Both the position numbers and the translations under genes were made by a program. DNA of 31,712 nucleotides, taken from contig NZ_CAAKON010000010.1 in the NCBI RefSeq assembly GCF_901212655.1, positions 1-31,712 on the forward strand. The letters are read 5' to 3'. Origin of the DNA: Olsenella uli (lineage in GTDB: Bacteria; Actinomycetota; Coriobacteriia; Coriobacteriales; Atopobiaceae). The notes under the pieces are model-generated. The model was given only the letters and a program-made list of their open reading frames with translations, made no database searches and was not told the origin of the DNA. Each line of letters opens with the position of its first letter. Position 1 is the first letter of the stretch. This document shows, one piece after another, positions 8,983 to 16,745 of the stretch.

Positions 8983-9852
8983 ATGGATATCCAAAGCATG
9001 TGTGCCGAGACGCTTGATCAGATCGTCCGCGAGGTTGCGGCGCGCGTGGTCGCGAGCATCAAGGCTCAGCAGGATCAAGCGCTCGTGGTCTACACGGGCG
9101 CGAAGATCGGATGTGCCACCGCCACCGAGCAGCTCGCGCAGCTGCGCGAGCGCCTGGGTCTCTCCTATACGGTGCTCATGTCCGAGCCTGCCGCACGCGT
9201 GCTCGACGTCGACGCCATTGACGATGCGCTCAAGCCGGCCGACCTCGTCATCGAGCGGTCTGGCTCGAAGAGCGCGGAGTCTATGGCCCGCGATGCAGGC
9301 TTGATCATCGTTCCCGCCCTGACGGCCAACTCCTGCGCCCACGTTGCCAGCTGCATGACCGACTCGGCCGCGCAGGCGGCCATCGTCGAGGGTATCGGTC
9401 TTGGACGCGACGTTGTGGCCAGCATCAACGGGTGCTGCCCCGACAACGTCGATCGCGCCAAGCTCGGATTCTCGTTTCCCGCTCCCATGGCGGCGCGCAT
9501 GCGCGAGAACATGGAGGTCCTGCGCTCGTACGGCGTGAACCTCACGACGTCTGAGGGCCTCGCGGCCAAGGTCGAGCGCGTCCGCGCCCGCAGGCTCGCC
9601 GCGCTGCTGAGTCAGGACGTTGCCGGCGAGGCCCTCTGCGGGCCTGCCGCGCAGTCCTGTGTGGCGGTGGCCACTTCGCCTCACCAGGCCGAGTTTGCCG
9701 GCCATGTCGTGAGCGCCCAGGCGCTCTCGACCCTGCCCGAGCACTCGACGTTCCTCGTCGCGCCTGACGCCCTCGTGACCTCCTTGGCCCGAGACGTCGC
9801 CGCGCGTCGATCCATCACCATCGTCAAGAACGAAAGAGAGGCGAGGGCATGA
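8983..9852 (+). CDS. BMC-associated flavoprotein (HFCD-like)
   Basis: This 289-residue protein resembles the flavin-binding HFCD/Dfp fold: an early Rossmann-like strand ALVVYTGAKIGC, then GLIIVPALTANSCAHVASCM, which matches the PxxANTxAKxAxG core of the flavoprotein family, followed by a VASINGCCPD segment. Similar flavoproteins occur in several Eut and Pdu loci without a proven role. The N-terminus (MCAETLDQIVREVAARVV) is again a helix of the targeting type, so it may be lumenal. The ATG at 8983 is preferred over the GTG at 8980 because of the spacing from GAGGAGG. The stop overlaps the pduN start (ATGA), giving tight coupling. Redox or CoA-related chemistry is possible but not shown. Confidence 0.7.
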   Translation: MDIQSMCAETLDQIVREVAARVVASIKAQQDQALVVYTGAKIGCATATEQLAQLRERLGLSYTVLMSEPAARVLDVDAIDDALKPADLVIERSGSKSAESMARDAGLIIVPALTANSCAHVASCMTDSAAQAAIVEGIGLGRDVVASINGCCPDNVDRAKLGFSFPAPMAARMRENMEVLRSYGVNLTTSEGLAAKVERVRARRLAALLSQDVAGEALCGPAAQSCVAVATSPHQAEFAGHVVSAQALSTLPEHSTFLVAPDALVTSLARDVAARRSITIVKNEREARA

Positions 9853-10124
9853 ACCTCGGTCGTGTAGTTGGCACCGTCGTCTCCACGAGCAAGTGCCCCC
9901 AGCTTATCGGCTTTAAGCTCCTCATCGTTGAGCCACTCGACGAGCATCTTCAGCGTTGTGGCAAGACGCAGGTGGCCGTCGATGCCGTCGGCGCCGGTAA
10001 GGGCGAGGTCGTCATCACGTGTGACGGCAGCGCAGCCCGCCACCTGTTCCAGGACGAAAAGCCCGACAGTACCCCCATCGACGCCGCCATCATTGGCATC
10101 GTCGACACGGTGGAGGTGGGCTAG
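9849..10124 (+). CDS. pduN: BMC-P pentameric vertex protein PduN
   Basis: This is a CcmL/EutN-type pentamer subunit of 91 residues, exactly the usual PduN length, that caps the vertices of the polyhedral shell. It begins MNLGRVVGTVVSTSKCPQL, continues with GFKLLIVEPLD and VAVDAVGAGKGEVVITCDGSAAR, and ends AAIIGIVDTVEV. It is the only BMC-P gene in the window. Its start overlaps the flavoprotein stop by 4 bases, and pduO begins 1 base after its stop. Confidence 0.95.
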   Translation: MNLGRVVGTVVSTSKCPQLIGFKLLIVEPLDEHLQRCGKTQVAVDAVGAGKGEVVITCDGSAARHLFQDEKPDSTPIDAAIIGIVDTVEVG

Positions 10125-10125
10125 C

Positions 10126-11163
10126 ATGCCAAACATCTACACCCGCACCGGTGACAAGGGCACCACGGCCCTCGTGGGCGGATCCCGCGTAAGCAAGGCC
10201 GACCCGCGCGTCGATGCATACGGTACTGTCGACGAGGCCATCTCGGCCCTGGGCGTCGCACGCGCCCAGGCTCGCGACTCATTCGTTGCCGATGTGCTCT
10301 ACCACATCCAGACCCGCCTGTTCTCCGTGGGCTCCGAGCTCGCGGCTGACGAGCGTGGTCTTGCCAAGCTCGTCGGCATCAAGCGCCCGGACACCGTAGG
10401 CTCCGAGATTGACTTCTCCATGGTCACAGAGGCCGACGTCGAGTACCTCGAGCGGATCACCGACGAGTGCGTTGCCAAAATCGGCCCCCAGCATGCCTTC
10501 GTGGTCCCAGGGGTCGACGGGCCCTCCGCGTCGCTGCAGTTTGCGCGCACGGTGGTCCGCCGTGCCGAGCGCAGGGTCGTCGAGCTGCGCCAGACGCTCG
10601 AGATTAGGCCCCAGGTCGAGAAGTACCTCAACCGTCTCTCCGACGCCGTGTATGGGCTCGCCCGCTACTCTGAGGAGGCGGCGCAGCGCGACGAGCTGTG
10701 CGACCGCATCGTCGATGCCGTCAAGGAGCGGCTCGGCGACGGTGCGGGTAAGGGGGGAGTGCACGAGCACCCTTTCACGCTTGACACGCTGCGGGCCATG
10801 GCCCTGAGGGCCCAGAGCCGCGCCGAGAAGATCGGCGTCCCGTGCGTGTTCGCCGCCGTCGACGAGGGCGGCAACCTCGTGATGCTCCAGCGCATGCCCG
10901 ACTCGCTGCTGATTAGCATCAAGGTCGCCCAGGCCAAGGCCTACTCGGCGCTCTCCTGCAAGATGACCACGGAGGAGCTCGGCCGCCTCTCGCAGCCTGG
11001 CCAGCCCCTCTACGCAATAGACTCCACTGAGCCCGGGAAGGTCGTCCTCTTTGGTGGCGGGTTCCCCTTTGTCGTGGGCGGCAAGATCGTCGGCGGCATC
11101 GGCGTCTCCGGCGGCACTCCCGAGCAGGACATGGAAATCGCACGTTACGCAATGGCCCTCTAA
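10126..11163 (+). CDS. pduO: two-domain cob(I)alamin adenosyltransferase PduO
   Basis: The protein makes adenosylcobalamin for PduCDE from ATP and cob(I)alamin. It has 345 residues (Salmonella PduO 336). Residues 1 to about 190 are the adenosyltransferase domain, with the ATP motif IYTRTGDKGTTALVGG, VDAYGTVDEAISALG, and the late RTVVRRAERR and YLNRLSDAVYGLARY. Residues about 205-345 are the PduO-C/GlcG-HbpS-like domain, which binds heme in some relatives (LRAMALRAQSRAEKIGVPCVFAAV, GGFPFVVGGKIVGGIGVSGG). An upstream reading frame in phase extends to 9868, but it lies over pduN, so the ATG at 10126 is the start. Confidence 0.95.
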   Translation: MPNIYTRTGDKGTTALVGGSRVSKADPRVDAYGTVDEAISALGVARAQARDSFVADVLYHIQTRLFSVGSELAADERGLAKLVGIKRPDTVGSEIDFSMVTEADVEYLERITDECVAKIGPQHAFVVPGVDGPSASLQFARTVVRRAERRVVELRQTLEIRPQVEKYLNRLSDAVYGLARYSEEAAQRDELCDRIVDAVKERLGDGAGKGGVHEHPFTLDTLRAMALRAQSRAEKIGVPCVFAAVDEGGNLVMLQRMPDSLLISIKVAQAKAYSALSCKMTTEELGRLSQPGQPLYAIDSTEPGKVVLFGGGFPFVVGGKIVGGIGVSGGTPEQDMEIARYAMAL

Positions 11164-11188
11164 CTTTCGAAAGGAAAGGGATAGTTTC

Positions 11189-12610
11189 ATGAACATTGAT
11201 CCCAAGGCGATCGAGCAGATCGTGAACCAGGTGCTCGACCAGGTCTCCGGTGGCTCCGACGCCCCCTCGACCGCGTGCACGGGCGGCGAGTGCGGAGACT
11301 GGGGCGTCTTTGACACCATGGATGCCGCCGTCGACGCCGCCGATGCGGCGTGGCACGAGTACCTCAACCACTCCATGGCCGACCGTGACAAGTACGTTAC
11401 CTGTGTCCGTGAGATCTTCACCGAGCCCGAGACCCTCGAGCACATCTCGAAGGAGGCGGTCGAGGAGTCTGGCATGGGCAAGTACGAGGACAAGATCGTG
11501 AAGAACCGCCTCGCCGCCCTCAAGTCGCCGGGCATCGAGGACCTCACGACCGAGGCCTTCTCCGGCGATGACGGCCTGACGCTCGTCGAGTACTCGCCGT
11601 TTGGTGTGGTTGGCGCCATCACCCCCACCACCAACCCCTCCGAGACCATCATCTGTAACTCGATCGGTATGCTCGCCGCCGGCGACGCCGTGGTCTTCTC
11701 GCCGCACCCGCGCGCAAAGAAGCTCTCCGTCGAGATGGTCCAGATGATCAACCGCGCACTCGTGAACCTCGGCGCCCCTGCGAACCTTGTCACCATGGTG
11801 CGCGAGCCCTCCATCGAGGCCACCAACTCCATGATGGCCAATCCCAAGGTGCGCATGCTTGTGGCAACCGGTGGCCCTGGCATCGTCAAGGCCGTCCTCT
11901 CCAGCGGCAAGAAGGCCATCGGCGCCGGCGCGGGCAACCCGCCCGTGGTCGTCGACGAGACCGCCGACATCGAGAAGGCCGCTAAGGACATCATCGACGG
12001 CCACTGCTTCGACAACAACCTCCCCTGCATCGCCGAGAAGGAGGTCATCGCCGTCGACTCTATCGCCGACCTGCTCATCTTCAACATGCAGAAGAACGGC
12101 GCCTATCTGCTCAAGGACGAGGCTGCGATTCAGCGTCTCGTCGAGCTCGTGACCAAGGGCTCTAAGCCCGTCACCGCCTTCGTGGGCAAGTCTGCCAACT
12201 ACATCCTCGACAAGGCCGGCATCAAGGTCGACCATGAGGTCCGCACCATCATGATCGAGGCCAAGGAGGACCACCCCTTTGTCCAGATTGAGCTCATGAT
12301 GCCGATTCTGCCGGTCGTCCGCGTCGCCAACGTCGACGAGGCCATTGACATGGCCGTCCGCGTCGAGCACGGCAACCGCCACACGGCCATGATGCACTCC
12401 AAGAACGTCGACAAGCTCTCCAAGATGGCCAAGCTCATCCAGACCACGATTTTCGTGAAGAACGGCCCGTCCTTCGCCGGCCTCGGCAATGGTGGCATGG
12501 GCTACGCCACCTTCACTATCGCCGGCCCCACCGGTGAGGGCCTCACCTCCGCGAAGACCTTCTGCCGCAAGCGCAAGTGCGTCCTCGTCGGCGGCATGGA
12601 CGTCCGTTAG
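11189..12610 (+). CDS. pduP: CoA-acylating propionaldehyde dehydrogenase PduP
   Basis: This 473-residue enzyme oxidizes propionaldehyde to propionyl-CoA with NAD inside the microcompartment. The N-terminus IDPKAIEQIVNQVLDQV (residues 3-19) is a textbook PduP-type encapsulation helix, followed by a linker. The aldehyde dehydrogenase fold shows VGAITPTTNPSETII, the glycine-rich ATGGPGIVKAV, and the catalytic cysteine in FDNNLPCIAEKEVI (C278). The C-terminus has FTIAGPTGEGLTSAKTF. The ATG at 11189 follows AAAGGAAAGGG; an in-frame extension to 11051 lies over pduO and is rejected. A strong hairpin follows 26 bases after the stop. Confidence 0.96.
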   Translation: MNIDPKAIEQIVNQVLDQVSGGSDAPSTACTGGECGDWGVFDTMDAAVDAADAAWHEYLNHSMADRDKYVTCVREIFTEPETLEHISKEAVEESGMGKYEDKIVKNRLAALKSPGIEDLTTEAFSGDDGLTLVEYSPFGVVGAITPTTNPSETIICNSIGMLAAGDAVVFSPHPRAKKLSVEMVQMINRALVNLGAPANLVTMVREPSIEATNSMMANPKVRMLVATGGPGIVKAVLSSGKKAIGAGAGNPPVVVDETADIEKAAKDIIDGHCFDNNLPCIAEKEVIAVDSIADLLIFNMQKNGAYLLKDEAAIQRLVELVTKGSKPVTAFVGKSANYILDKAGIKVDHEVRTIMIEAKEDHPFVQIELMMPILPVVRVANVDEAIDMAVRVEHGNRHTAMMHSKNVDKLSKMAKLIQTTIFVKNGPSFAGLGNGGMGYATFTIAGPTGEGLTSAKTFCRKRKCVLVGGMDVR

Positions 12611-12636
12611 TCTCAGCTTCCCTTTGCGTTCGTCTT

Positions 12637-12664
12637 GAGGCGCCGGCCATCCGGCCGGCGCCTC
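12637..12664 (+). terminator. strong hairpin after pduP
   Basis: A perfect 12-bp stem (GAGGCGCCGGCC / GGCCGGCGCCTC) with the 4-base loop ATCC lies 26 bases after the pduP stop. It is followed by CTTTGC rather than a true T-run. It probably ends or attenuates the first transcription unit, which is plausible for a high-GC genome with weak T-tracts. Confidence 0.75.
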
Positions 12665-12762
12665 CTTTGCATACGGCATCAATCGCGGCCTCCTCGGACC
12701 ACCCTTCACCCGAGCAGGTTGCGTGGCGCGTCCTATCAACACGCTACAAAGGAGAAGAACGT

Positions 12763-13689
12763 ATGGACTTCCTCACACTTGCCGGTGCCTTCGGTGGTGG
12801 TCTCATCGGAGCCTATATGGGTGCCCTGCCCGCCTTCATCATGACGGGCCTGTTCGCCCTCGTCGGCGGCCTGCTCCAGGCTGCTGGTGTCACGGGTGAC
12901 ATCGCCCTGCTCGACGTTGCCTTCAACTCCTTCATCGGTCCACACACGGCGTTCGCCGGCGGCGTCGCTGCGGCCGCCTATGCGGGCAGGAAGAAGGAGC
13001 TTGCCTCGGGGGCCGACATCCTGAGCTCGCTTAACGGCCTCGGCTCGCCCGACGTGCTGCTCGTGGGCGGCCTGTTTGGCCTCGCCGGTGGCGTCATCAA
13101 GGCGCTGCTCGCCATGATTCCGGTCTTTGGTGCCATCACCGACCTTCCGGGCACCACGGTGTTCATCCTCGCGCTCGTGTGCCGCTTCGGCTTTGGCAAC
13201 TCGGGGCTGCTCGGCAGCTATCCCAACGGCGGCCATGAGTGGTTCTCGGGCGGCAAGGGCTTCGGCTGCAACGTCATGCTTGGCCTTGGCCTCGGCCTTG
13301 CCATCTCCACCATGGCTGCCTACTTCTTCACGACCGGCAACGACGTGGCACTGGGCATGTGGCCGTTCGTGTGCTTCGGCTTCTCTGCCGTGACCCTGAT
13401 CTTCACGCAGACGGGCTTCGCCACGCCCGCCACGCACCACATCTCGTTGATTGGCGCTTATGCGTCTGTTGTCGGCGTCACTGCGTGGGGCCCCACGGCC
13501 GGCGTACTTTTCGGCACCCTGTTCGCCGTGATCGCCTCGCTCGTCGGTGACTTTGTGGGCAAGTCTTTCAACACGAACGTCGATTCCCACATCGACCCGC
13601 CCGCCACGACGATCTGGATTCTCGCTTGCATCGTGCACCTCGTCGCGATGGGCCTCGGCGCCGCCCCCGGCGCGATTATCATCGGCTAG
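12763..13689 (+). CDS. polytopic membrane protein of unknown family
   Basis: I do not recognise this 308-residue protein. It is very hydrophobic and Gly/Ala-rich, with about eight or nine likely membrane segments, for example residues 4-22, 24-42, 98-120, 131-147 and several after residue 165. Short conserved-looking polar stretches lie between them: FIGPHTAFAGGVAAAAYAGRKK, LGSYPNGGHEWFSGGKG and FATPATHHISLIGAY. It has no NPA motifs, so it is not the PduF aquaporin, and it does not look like EutH. Its place between pduP and pduT suggests a carrier or channel for the diol, a B12 precursor or an acid product, but this is only inference. AAAGGAG precedes the ATG. Confidence 0.75.
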   Translation: MDFLTLAGAFGGGLIGAYMGALPAFIMTGLFALVGGLLQAAGVTGDIALLDVAFNSFIGPHTAFAGGVAAAAYAGRKKELASGADILSSLNGLGSPDVLLVGGLFGLAGGVIKALLAMIPVFGAITDLPGTTVFILALVCRFGFGNSGLLGSYPNGGHEWFSGGKGFGCNVMLGLGLGLAISTMAAYFFTTGNDVALGMWPFVCFGFSAVTLIFTQTGFATPATHHISLIGAYASVVGVTAWGPTAGVLFGTLFAVIASLVGDFVGKSFNTNVDSHIDPPATTIWILACIVHLVAMGLGAAPGAIIIG

Positions 13690-13728
13690 CCCCTTCCGGG
13701 CTGCCGTAAGCGGCACCTGTCACACCCT

Positions 13729-13754
13729 GGCCATGGGGATTCTTCCCCATGGCC
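13729..13754 (+). terminator. hairpin between membrane protein gene and pduT
   Basis: A perfect 11-bp stem (GGCCATGGGGA / TCCCCATGGCC) with the loop TTCT lies between the membrane protein stop and pduT, ending 10 bases before the pduT ribosome site. No T-run follows, so it could be a partial terminator, an attenuator or an RNA-stability element that sets the ratio of the flanking genes. Confidence 0.5.
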
Positions 13755-13778
13755 GCAGCGCCTAGAAAGGAACGTGTC

Positions 13779-14330
13779 ATGGGCGTCTCCGTTGGCCTCA
13801 TAGAGCTTCGTCACATTCCCCTGGGGTATGAGACGGTCGACGCGATGCTCAAGGCCGCCGACGTGGAGCTTGTGCGTGCCTCGCCGTCGTGCCCAGGCAA
13901 GTTCCTGGCCATCGTCACCGGCGGCGTCGGCGCCGTCGAGTGCGCCTGCGCCGCGGCCGAGCGCACCGCGGGTAGGCAGGCGGTGGTGTGCCGTGCCATC
14001 GATCATCTCGACGAGGCCGTGGCCGAGGCGCTCAAGACGAGGCCCAGGCCCGACAAGCTCGAGTCGTTTGGCTCCATAGAGACCCGGACGGCCCTCTCCG
14101 CGATCCTCGCCGCCGACCTCGTCGTGAAGGCTTCGCGCGTTCGGCTCATCTGCATCAGGATGGCCCAGGGGATTGGCGGAAAGGGGTATGTCAACTTCAC
14201 GGGAGACATTGCTTCCGTGCGCAACGCGATCGAGACATGCAAGGCGAGGTGCGGAGACCCAAGCCTCATTACGAGCTCGTGCGCCATCGCCACACCCCAT
14301 GAGGCGCTTGTCTCGAACCTGTTGTGCTAG
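13779..14330 (+). CDS. pduT: Fe-S BMC-T shell protein PduT
   Basis: This 183-residue shell protein (Salmonella PduT 184) has two BMC domains and forms a trimer that holds one 4Fe-4S cluster at its central pore, thought to pass electrons across the shell. The cluster ligand of Salmonella PduT is Cys38; here the first domain has SPSCPGKF with the cysteine at residue 38 counted from this start. The second domain begins SFGSIETRTALSAILAADLVVKAS. The ATG at 13779, 7 bases after AGAAAGGA, gives this numbering; an in-phase upstream ATG at 13749 overlaps the hairpin. The usual electron partner PduS is absent, but redox proteins follow directly. Confidence 0.93.
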   Translation: MGVSVGLIELRHIPLGYETVDAMLKAADVELVRASPSCPGKFLAIVTGGVGAVECACAAAERTAGRQAVVCRAIDHLDEAVAEALKTRPRPDKLESFGSIETRTALSAILAADLVVKASRVRLICIRMAQGIGGKGYVNFTGDIASVRNAIETCKARCGDPSLITSSCAIATPHEALVSNLLC

Positions 14331-14353
14331 CGCAAACCACGAAAGGAGCAACC

Positions 14354-14617
14354 ATGGCCGACGAAACGAAGAAGGTATCCCAGCGGGGCTTCTACGCCCG
14401 TCCTGCCGCCGCAGGCACTGAGGACTGCCCCCAGTGCTTCTATACCCCTTCCGCCCAGGCGCTGGAGAAGGACAAGGAGCAGCAGGCGTCCGAGGCCGGG
14501 GACTGCCCCCAGTGCTACTACACGAGCGAGGCCACGAAGGCCGACGAACGTGCGCAGCGCGCCGAGGCCGCCGACTGCCCGCAGTGCTTCTACACGCCTT
14601 CTGGCGAGTCGAAGTAA
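14354..14617 (+). CDS. small protein with three CPQC repeats
   Basis: I do not recognise this 87-residue protein. It is built of three near-identical units: DCPQCFYTPS at residues 24-33, DCPQCYYTSE at 50-59 and DCPQCFYTPS at 74-83, joined by about 16 charged, helix-like residues (LEKDKEQQASEA, KADERAQRAEAA). The stretch RGFYARP at 11-17 may be a worn fourth unit without cysteines. Each CPQC is a CxxC pair that could bind metal or Fe-S, or cycle as a disulfide. The ATG at 14354 follows AAAGGAG. A glutaredoxin gene starts 2 bases after its stop and pduT lies just upstream, which suggests a thiol or electron-transfer role linked to the shell. This is inference. Confidence 0.85.
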   Translation: MADETKKVSQRGFYARPAAAGTEDCPQCFYTPSAQALEKDKEQQASEAGDCPQCYYTSEATKADERAQRAEAADCPQCFYTPSGESK

Positions 14618-14619
14618 CC

Positions 14620-14871
14620 ATGGCGGCCACTGACGAGGTGCGTGTCTTCTCGATGCCGGGCTGCGACCACTGCAAACAGGTCAAGCAGTTCCTCGGGCGG
14701 CACGGCGTGCCCTTCTCCGACCACGACCTCACGAGCGATGCGGAGGGCCAGCGCTTCATGGACGAGCAGGGCTATCGGGTCGTCCCGGTCGTGAGCGTCG
14801 GCGAAGACGTTCATATCGGCGGCGACACCTCGGCGCTCGCCGACCTCTTGGTTGCGCACGGTCTCATCTAG
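14620..14871 (+). CDS. glutaredoxin-like protein
   Basis: This 83-residue thioredoxin-fold protein has the active-site motif CDHC in FSMPGCDHCKQVKQFLGRHG, then the conserved YRVVPVVSVGEDVHIGGD, matching the cis-proline and GG(Y/F)D features of glutaredoxins of the NrdH/Grx type. It would reduce disulfides or carry Fe-S clusters. The start has little ribosome-site signal of its own and lies 2 bases after the stop of the CPQC gene, so translation is probably coupled. A glutaredoxin inside a Pdu operon is unusual; the CPQC protein is the obvious candidate partner. Confidence 0.88.
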   Translation: MAATDEVRVFSMPGCDHCKQVKQFLGRHGVPFSDHDLTSDAEGQRFMDEQGYRVVPVVSVGEDVHIGGDTSALADLLVAHGLI

Positions 14872-14931
14872 GCGTGCCCGTCGCCGGCATTGGCTGCTGG
14901 CAACGGGCCAGACATTGAAAGGAGGGCCATC

Positions 14932-15318
14932 GTGGCTCTCAATCTCAACGACTTCGGAGTGATGCAGGAAGGCAAGATGCGCATCATTCAGGAGACGGTT
15001 CCTGGCAAGCAGGTCACGCTTGCGCACATCATCGCGAGCCCCGACGAGGTCATCTTCACCAAGCTCGGCCTCGACCCGACGGTCGACTACGACCAGGCCG
15101 CCATCGGCATCCTCTCGATGACACCGGCCGAGATCTCCGTCATCGCCGCCGACATCGCGACGAAGGCCTCGAAGGTCGAGATGGGGTTCATCGACCGCTT
15201 CAGCGGCACGCTCATCATCACCGGCCGCATTTCAAACGTGCAGAGCGCCATCCAGAGCATCCTCACGTACCTCGAGACGCACCTGGGCTTCACCATCTGC
15301 CCGATCACGCGCACCTAG
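14932..15318 (+). CDS. pduU: circularly permuted BMC-H shell protein PduU
   Basis: This 128-residue shell protein is of the EutS/PduU type, in which the BMC fold is circularly permuted and an N-terminal beta-barrel may plug the pore. Diagnostic segments are RIIQETVPGKQVTLAHIIASP, the central IGILSMTPAEISVIAADIATKAS, and VEMGFIDRFSGTLIITGRIS, ending LGFTICPITRT. The GTG at 14932 is chosen because GAAAGGAGGG ends 5 bases upstream; an in-phase frame from 14890 overlaps that site. A short inverted repeat (CTAGGCG / CGCCTAG, 15315-15342) spans the stop. In Salmonella, PduU interacts with the GTPase PduV, whose homologs follow here. Confidence 0.94.
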   Translation: MALNLNDFGVMQEGKMRIIQETVPGKQVTLAHIIASPDEVIFTKLGLDPTVDYDQAAIGILSMTPAEISVIAADIATKASKVEMGFIDRFSGTLIITGRISNVQSAIQSILTYLETHLGFTICPITRT

Positions 15319-15345
15319 GCGTCTTTGGGATTGGGCGCCTAGCTC

Positions 15346-15981
15346 ATGAGAAAGATAATGTTCGTGGGCCGCAGCGAGGCGGGCAAGACCACCCTCACGC
15401 AGGCGCTCAACGGCGGCGTGCTGGACTACCGCAAGACCCAGTGCATCGGCCACAAGAGCGTCGTCATCGACACGCCGGGCGAGTACGCTGAGACGCATAG
15501 GCTCGGTCGCGCGCTTGCGCTGTACTCCTACGAGGCCGACGTGGTGGGGCTGCTCATCAATGCCGCTGAACCCTACTCGCTCTATCCGCCGGGCGTCACG
15601 AGCGCCTGCAACCGGCCCTGCATCGGCATCGTCACCAAGATCGACTCGCCCGACGCCGACGTTCCTCGCGCGAGCCACTGGCTTCGCCTTGCAGGGTGCA
15701 AGAAGATCTTCCCGGTGAGCTCCTACACAGGCGAGGGCATATGGCAGCTGCTCAACTATCTGGCAGAGCCTGGCGACGAGCTGCCGTTTGCCAACGAGCG
15801 CGAGGCCAACGCGCCGAGGCTCGTGATGTCTGACAAGTACGGGGAGATCGACAAGGTGGGTGCCTCGGCGCAGCGCATGAGCTGGGTCGAGGAGGACGCC
15901 CGACGCGCCGCCCTCGAGGCCACGGGCCCCGTGGCGCCCGAGGGCGGCGAGCACGTGCATGACGAAGGGATCCGTTCGTGA
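15346..15981 (+). CDS. pduV: PduV/EutP-family GTPase, first copy
   Basis: This 211-residue Ras-like P-loop protein is of the PduV/EutP family. The motifs are G1 GRSEAGKTT (residues 8-16), G3 DTPGEY, G4 TKID, and SSYTGEGIW near the G5 region. The usual family length is about 150; here about 60 residues follow the GTPase core, with APRLVMSDKYGEIDK and a SW-E-DARRAA stretch, shared with the next gene. Salmonella PduV has been linked to shell association and movement; EutP is reported to act as an acetate kinase in one system. The last 4 bases overlap the next start (GTGA). Confidence 0.88.
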   Translation: MRKIMFVGRSEAGKTTLTQALNGGVLDYRKTQCIGHKSVVIDTPGEYAETHRLGRALALYSYEADVVGLLINAAEPYSLYPPGVTSACNRPCIGIVTKIDSPDADVPRASHWLRLAGCKKIFPVSSYTGEGIWQLLNYLAEPGDELPFANEREANAPRLVMSDKYGEIDKVGASAQRMSWVEEDARRAALEATGPVAPEGGEHVHDEGIRS

Positions 15982-16613
15982 AGAAGATCGCGCTCATGGG
16001 GCGCAGCGAGTCGGGCAAGACGACGCTGATCCAGGCCCTGCGCGGAGGCGTCATCCACTACCACAAGACGCAGTACGCCTACAACGAGGACGTTGTCATC
16101 GACACGCCCGGCGAATGGACCGAGCGTGCTCTCTCCAAGGCCATGAGCCTGTATACCTATGAGGCCCAGGTGGTCGGCCTGGTGCTCTCGGCCACCGACA
16201 CCCTCACGCGCTTTCGACCGGGCGTCGCCACGATGTGCAACCGTCCCGTCATCGGCATCATCACCAAGATCGACTCTCCCGACGCCAACGTCGCCCGCGC
16301 GACCGAGTGGCTGCACGTCGCCGGCGTCTGGACCATCTTCGAGGTGAGCTCCTACACCGGCGAGGGCATCTGGAAGATCCTCGACTACCTCAAGGATCCC
16401 GGCGACACCCTGCCGTGGGAGAGCGCCAAGGAGGCCGAGGCGCCGCGCTTCGTCGAGTCTGACAAGTACGGCGAGGTCAACATGCTGGGCACCTCGGGCC
16501 GCGTGAGTTGGGCCGAGTACCACGAGCGCCGCGAGGCGGCCGAGCGCGAGGCGCAACAGCGCTGGGAGCGCGAGCATGCCGGCCAAGCAGGAACCGACCC
16601 TGCGGGCACTTAG
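15978..16613 (+). CDS. PduV/EutP-family GTPase, second copy
   Basis: This is a tandem paralog of the gene before it, also 211 residues, with G1 GRSESGKTT, DTPGEW, TKIDSPDANVARA and SSYTGEGIW. The C-terminal extension keeps the pattern APRFVESDKYGEVN, then RVSW and charged helix residues (HERREAAEREAQQRWE). The two proteins differ widely outside motifs, so the duplication is old. The GTG start overlaps the previous TGA by 4 bases, so the two are translationally coupled and may form a heterodimer. A short dyad (GACCGG / CCGGTC, 16636-16651) lies downstream before the kinase gene. Confidence 0.87.
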   Translation: MKKIALMGRSESGKTTLIQALRGGVIHYHKTQYAYNEDVVIDTPGEWTERALSKAMSLYTYEAQVVGLVLSATDTLTRFRPGVATMCNRPVIGIITKIDSPDANVARATEWLHVAGVWTIFEVSSYTGEGIWKILDYLKDPGDTLPWESAKEAEAPRFVESDKYGEVNMLGTSGRVSWAEYHERREAAEREAQQRWEREHAGQAGTDPAGT

Positions 16614-16745
16614 GCCATACGCCCCGCGCCCCCATGACCGGCCTCCCGGTCGGCCCCACCGGCCGTCGAGTGCGAGCCGGCCCAAGTTCTTCGTCCATGC
16701 GGCGTTGTGAATCGGCGCCGCCCAAAGGAAGGGTTTTGCCCCAAC

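Noticed and set aside
13749..13778. An earlier start for pduT at 13749
   Set aside because: It would start inside the hairpin and before the ribosome site. The ATG at 13779 puts the cluster cysteine at residue 38, as in the known PduT.
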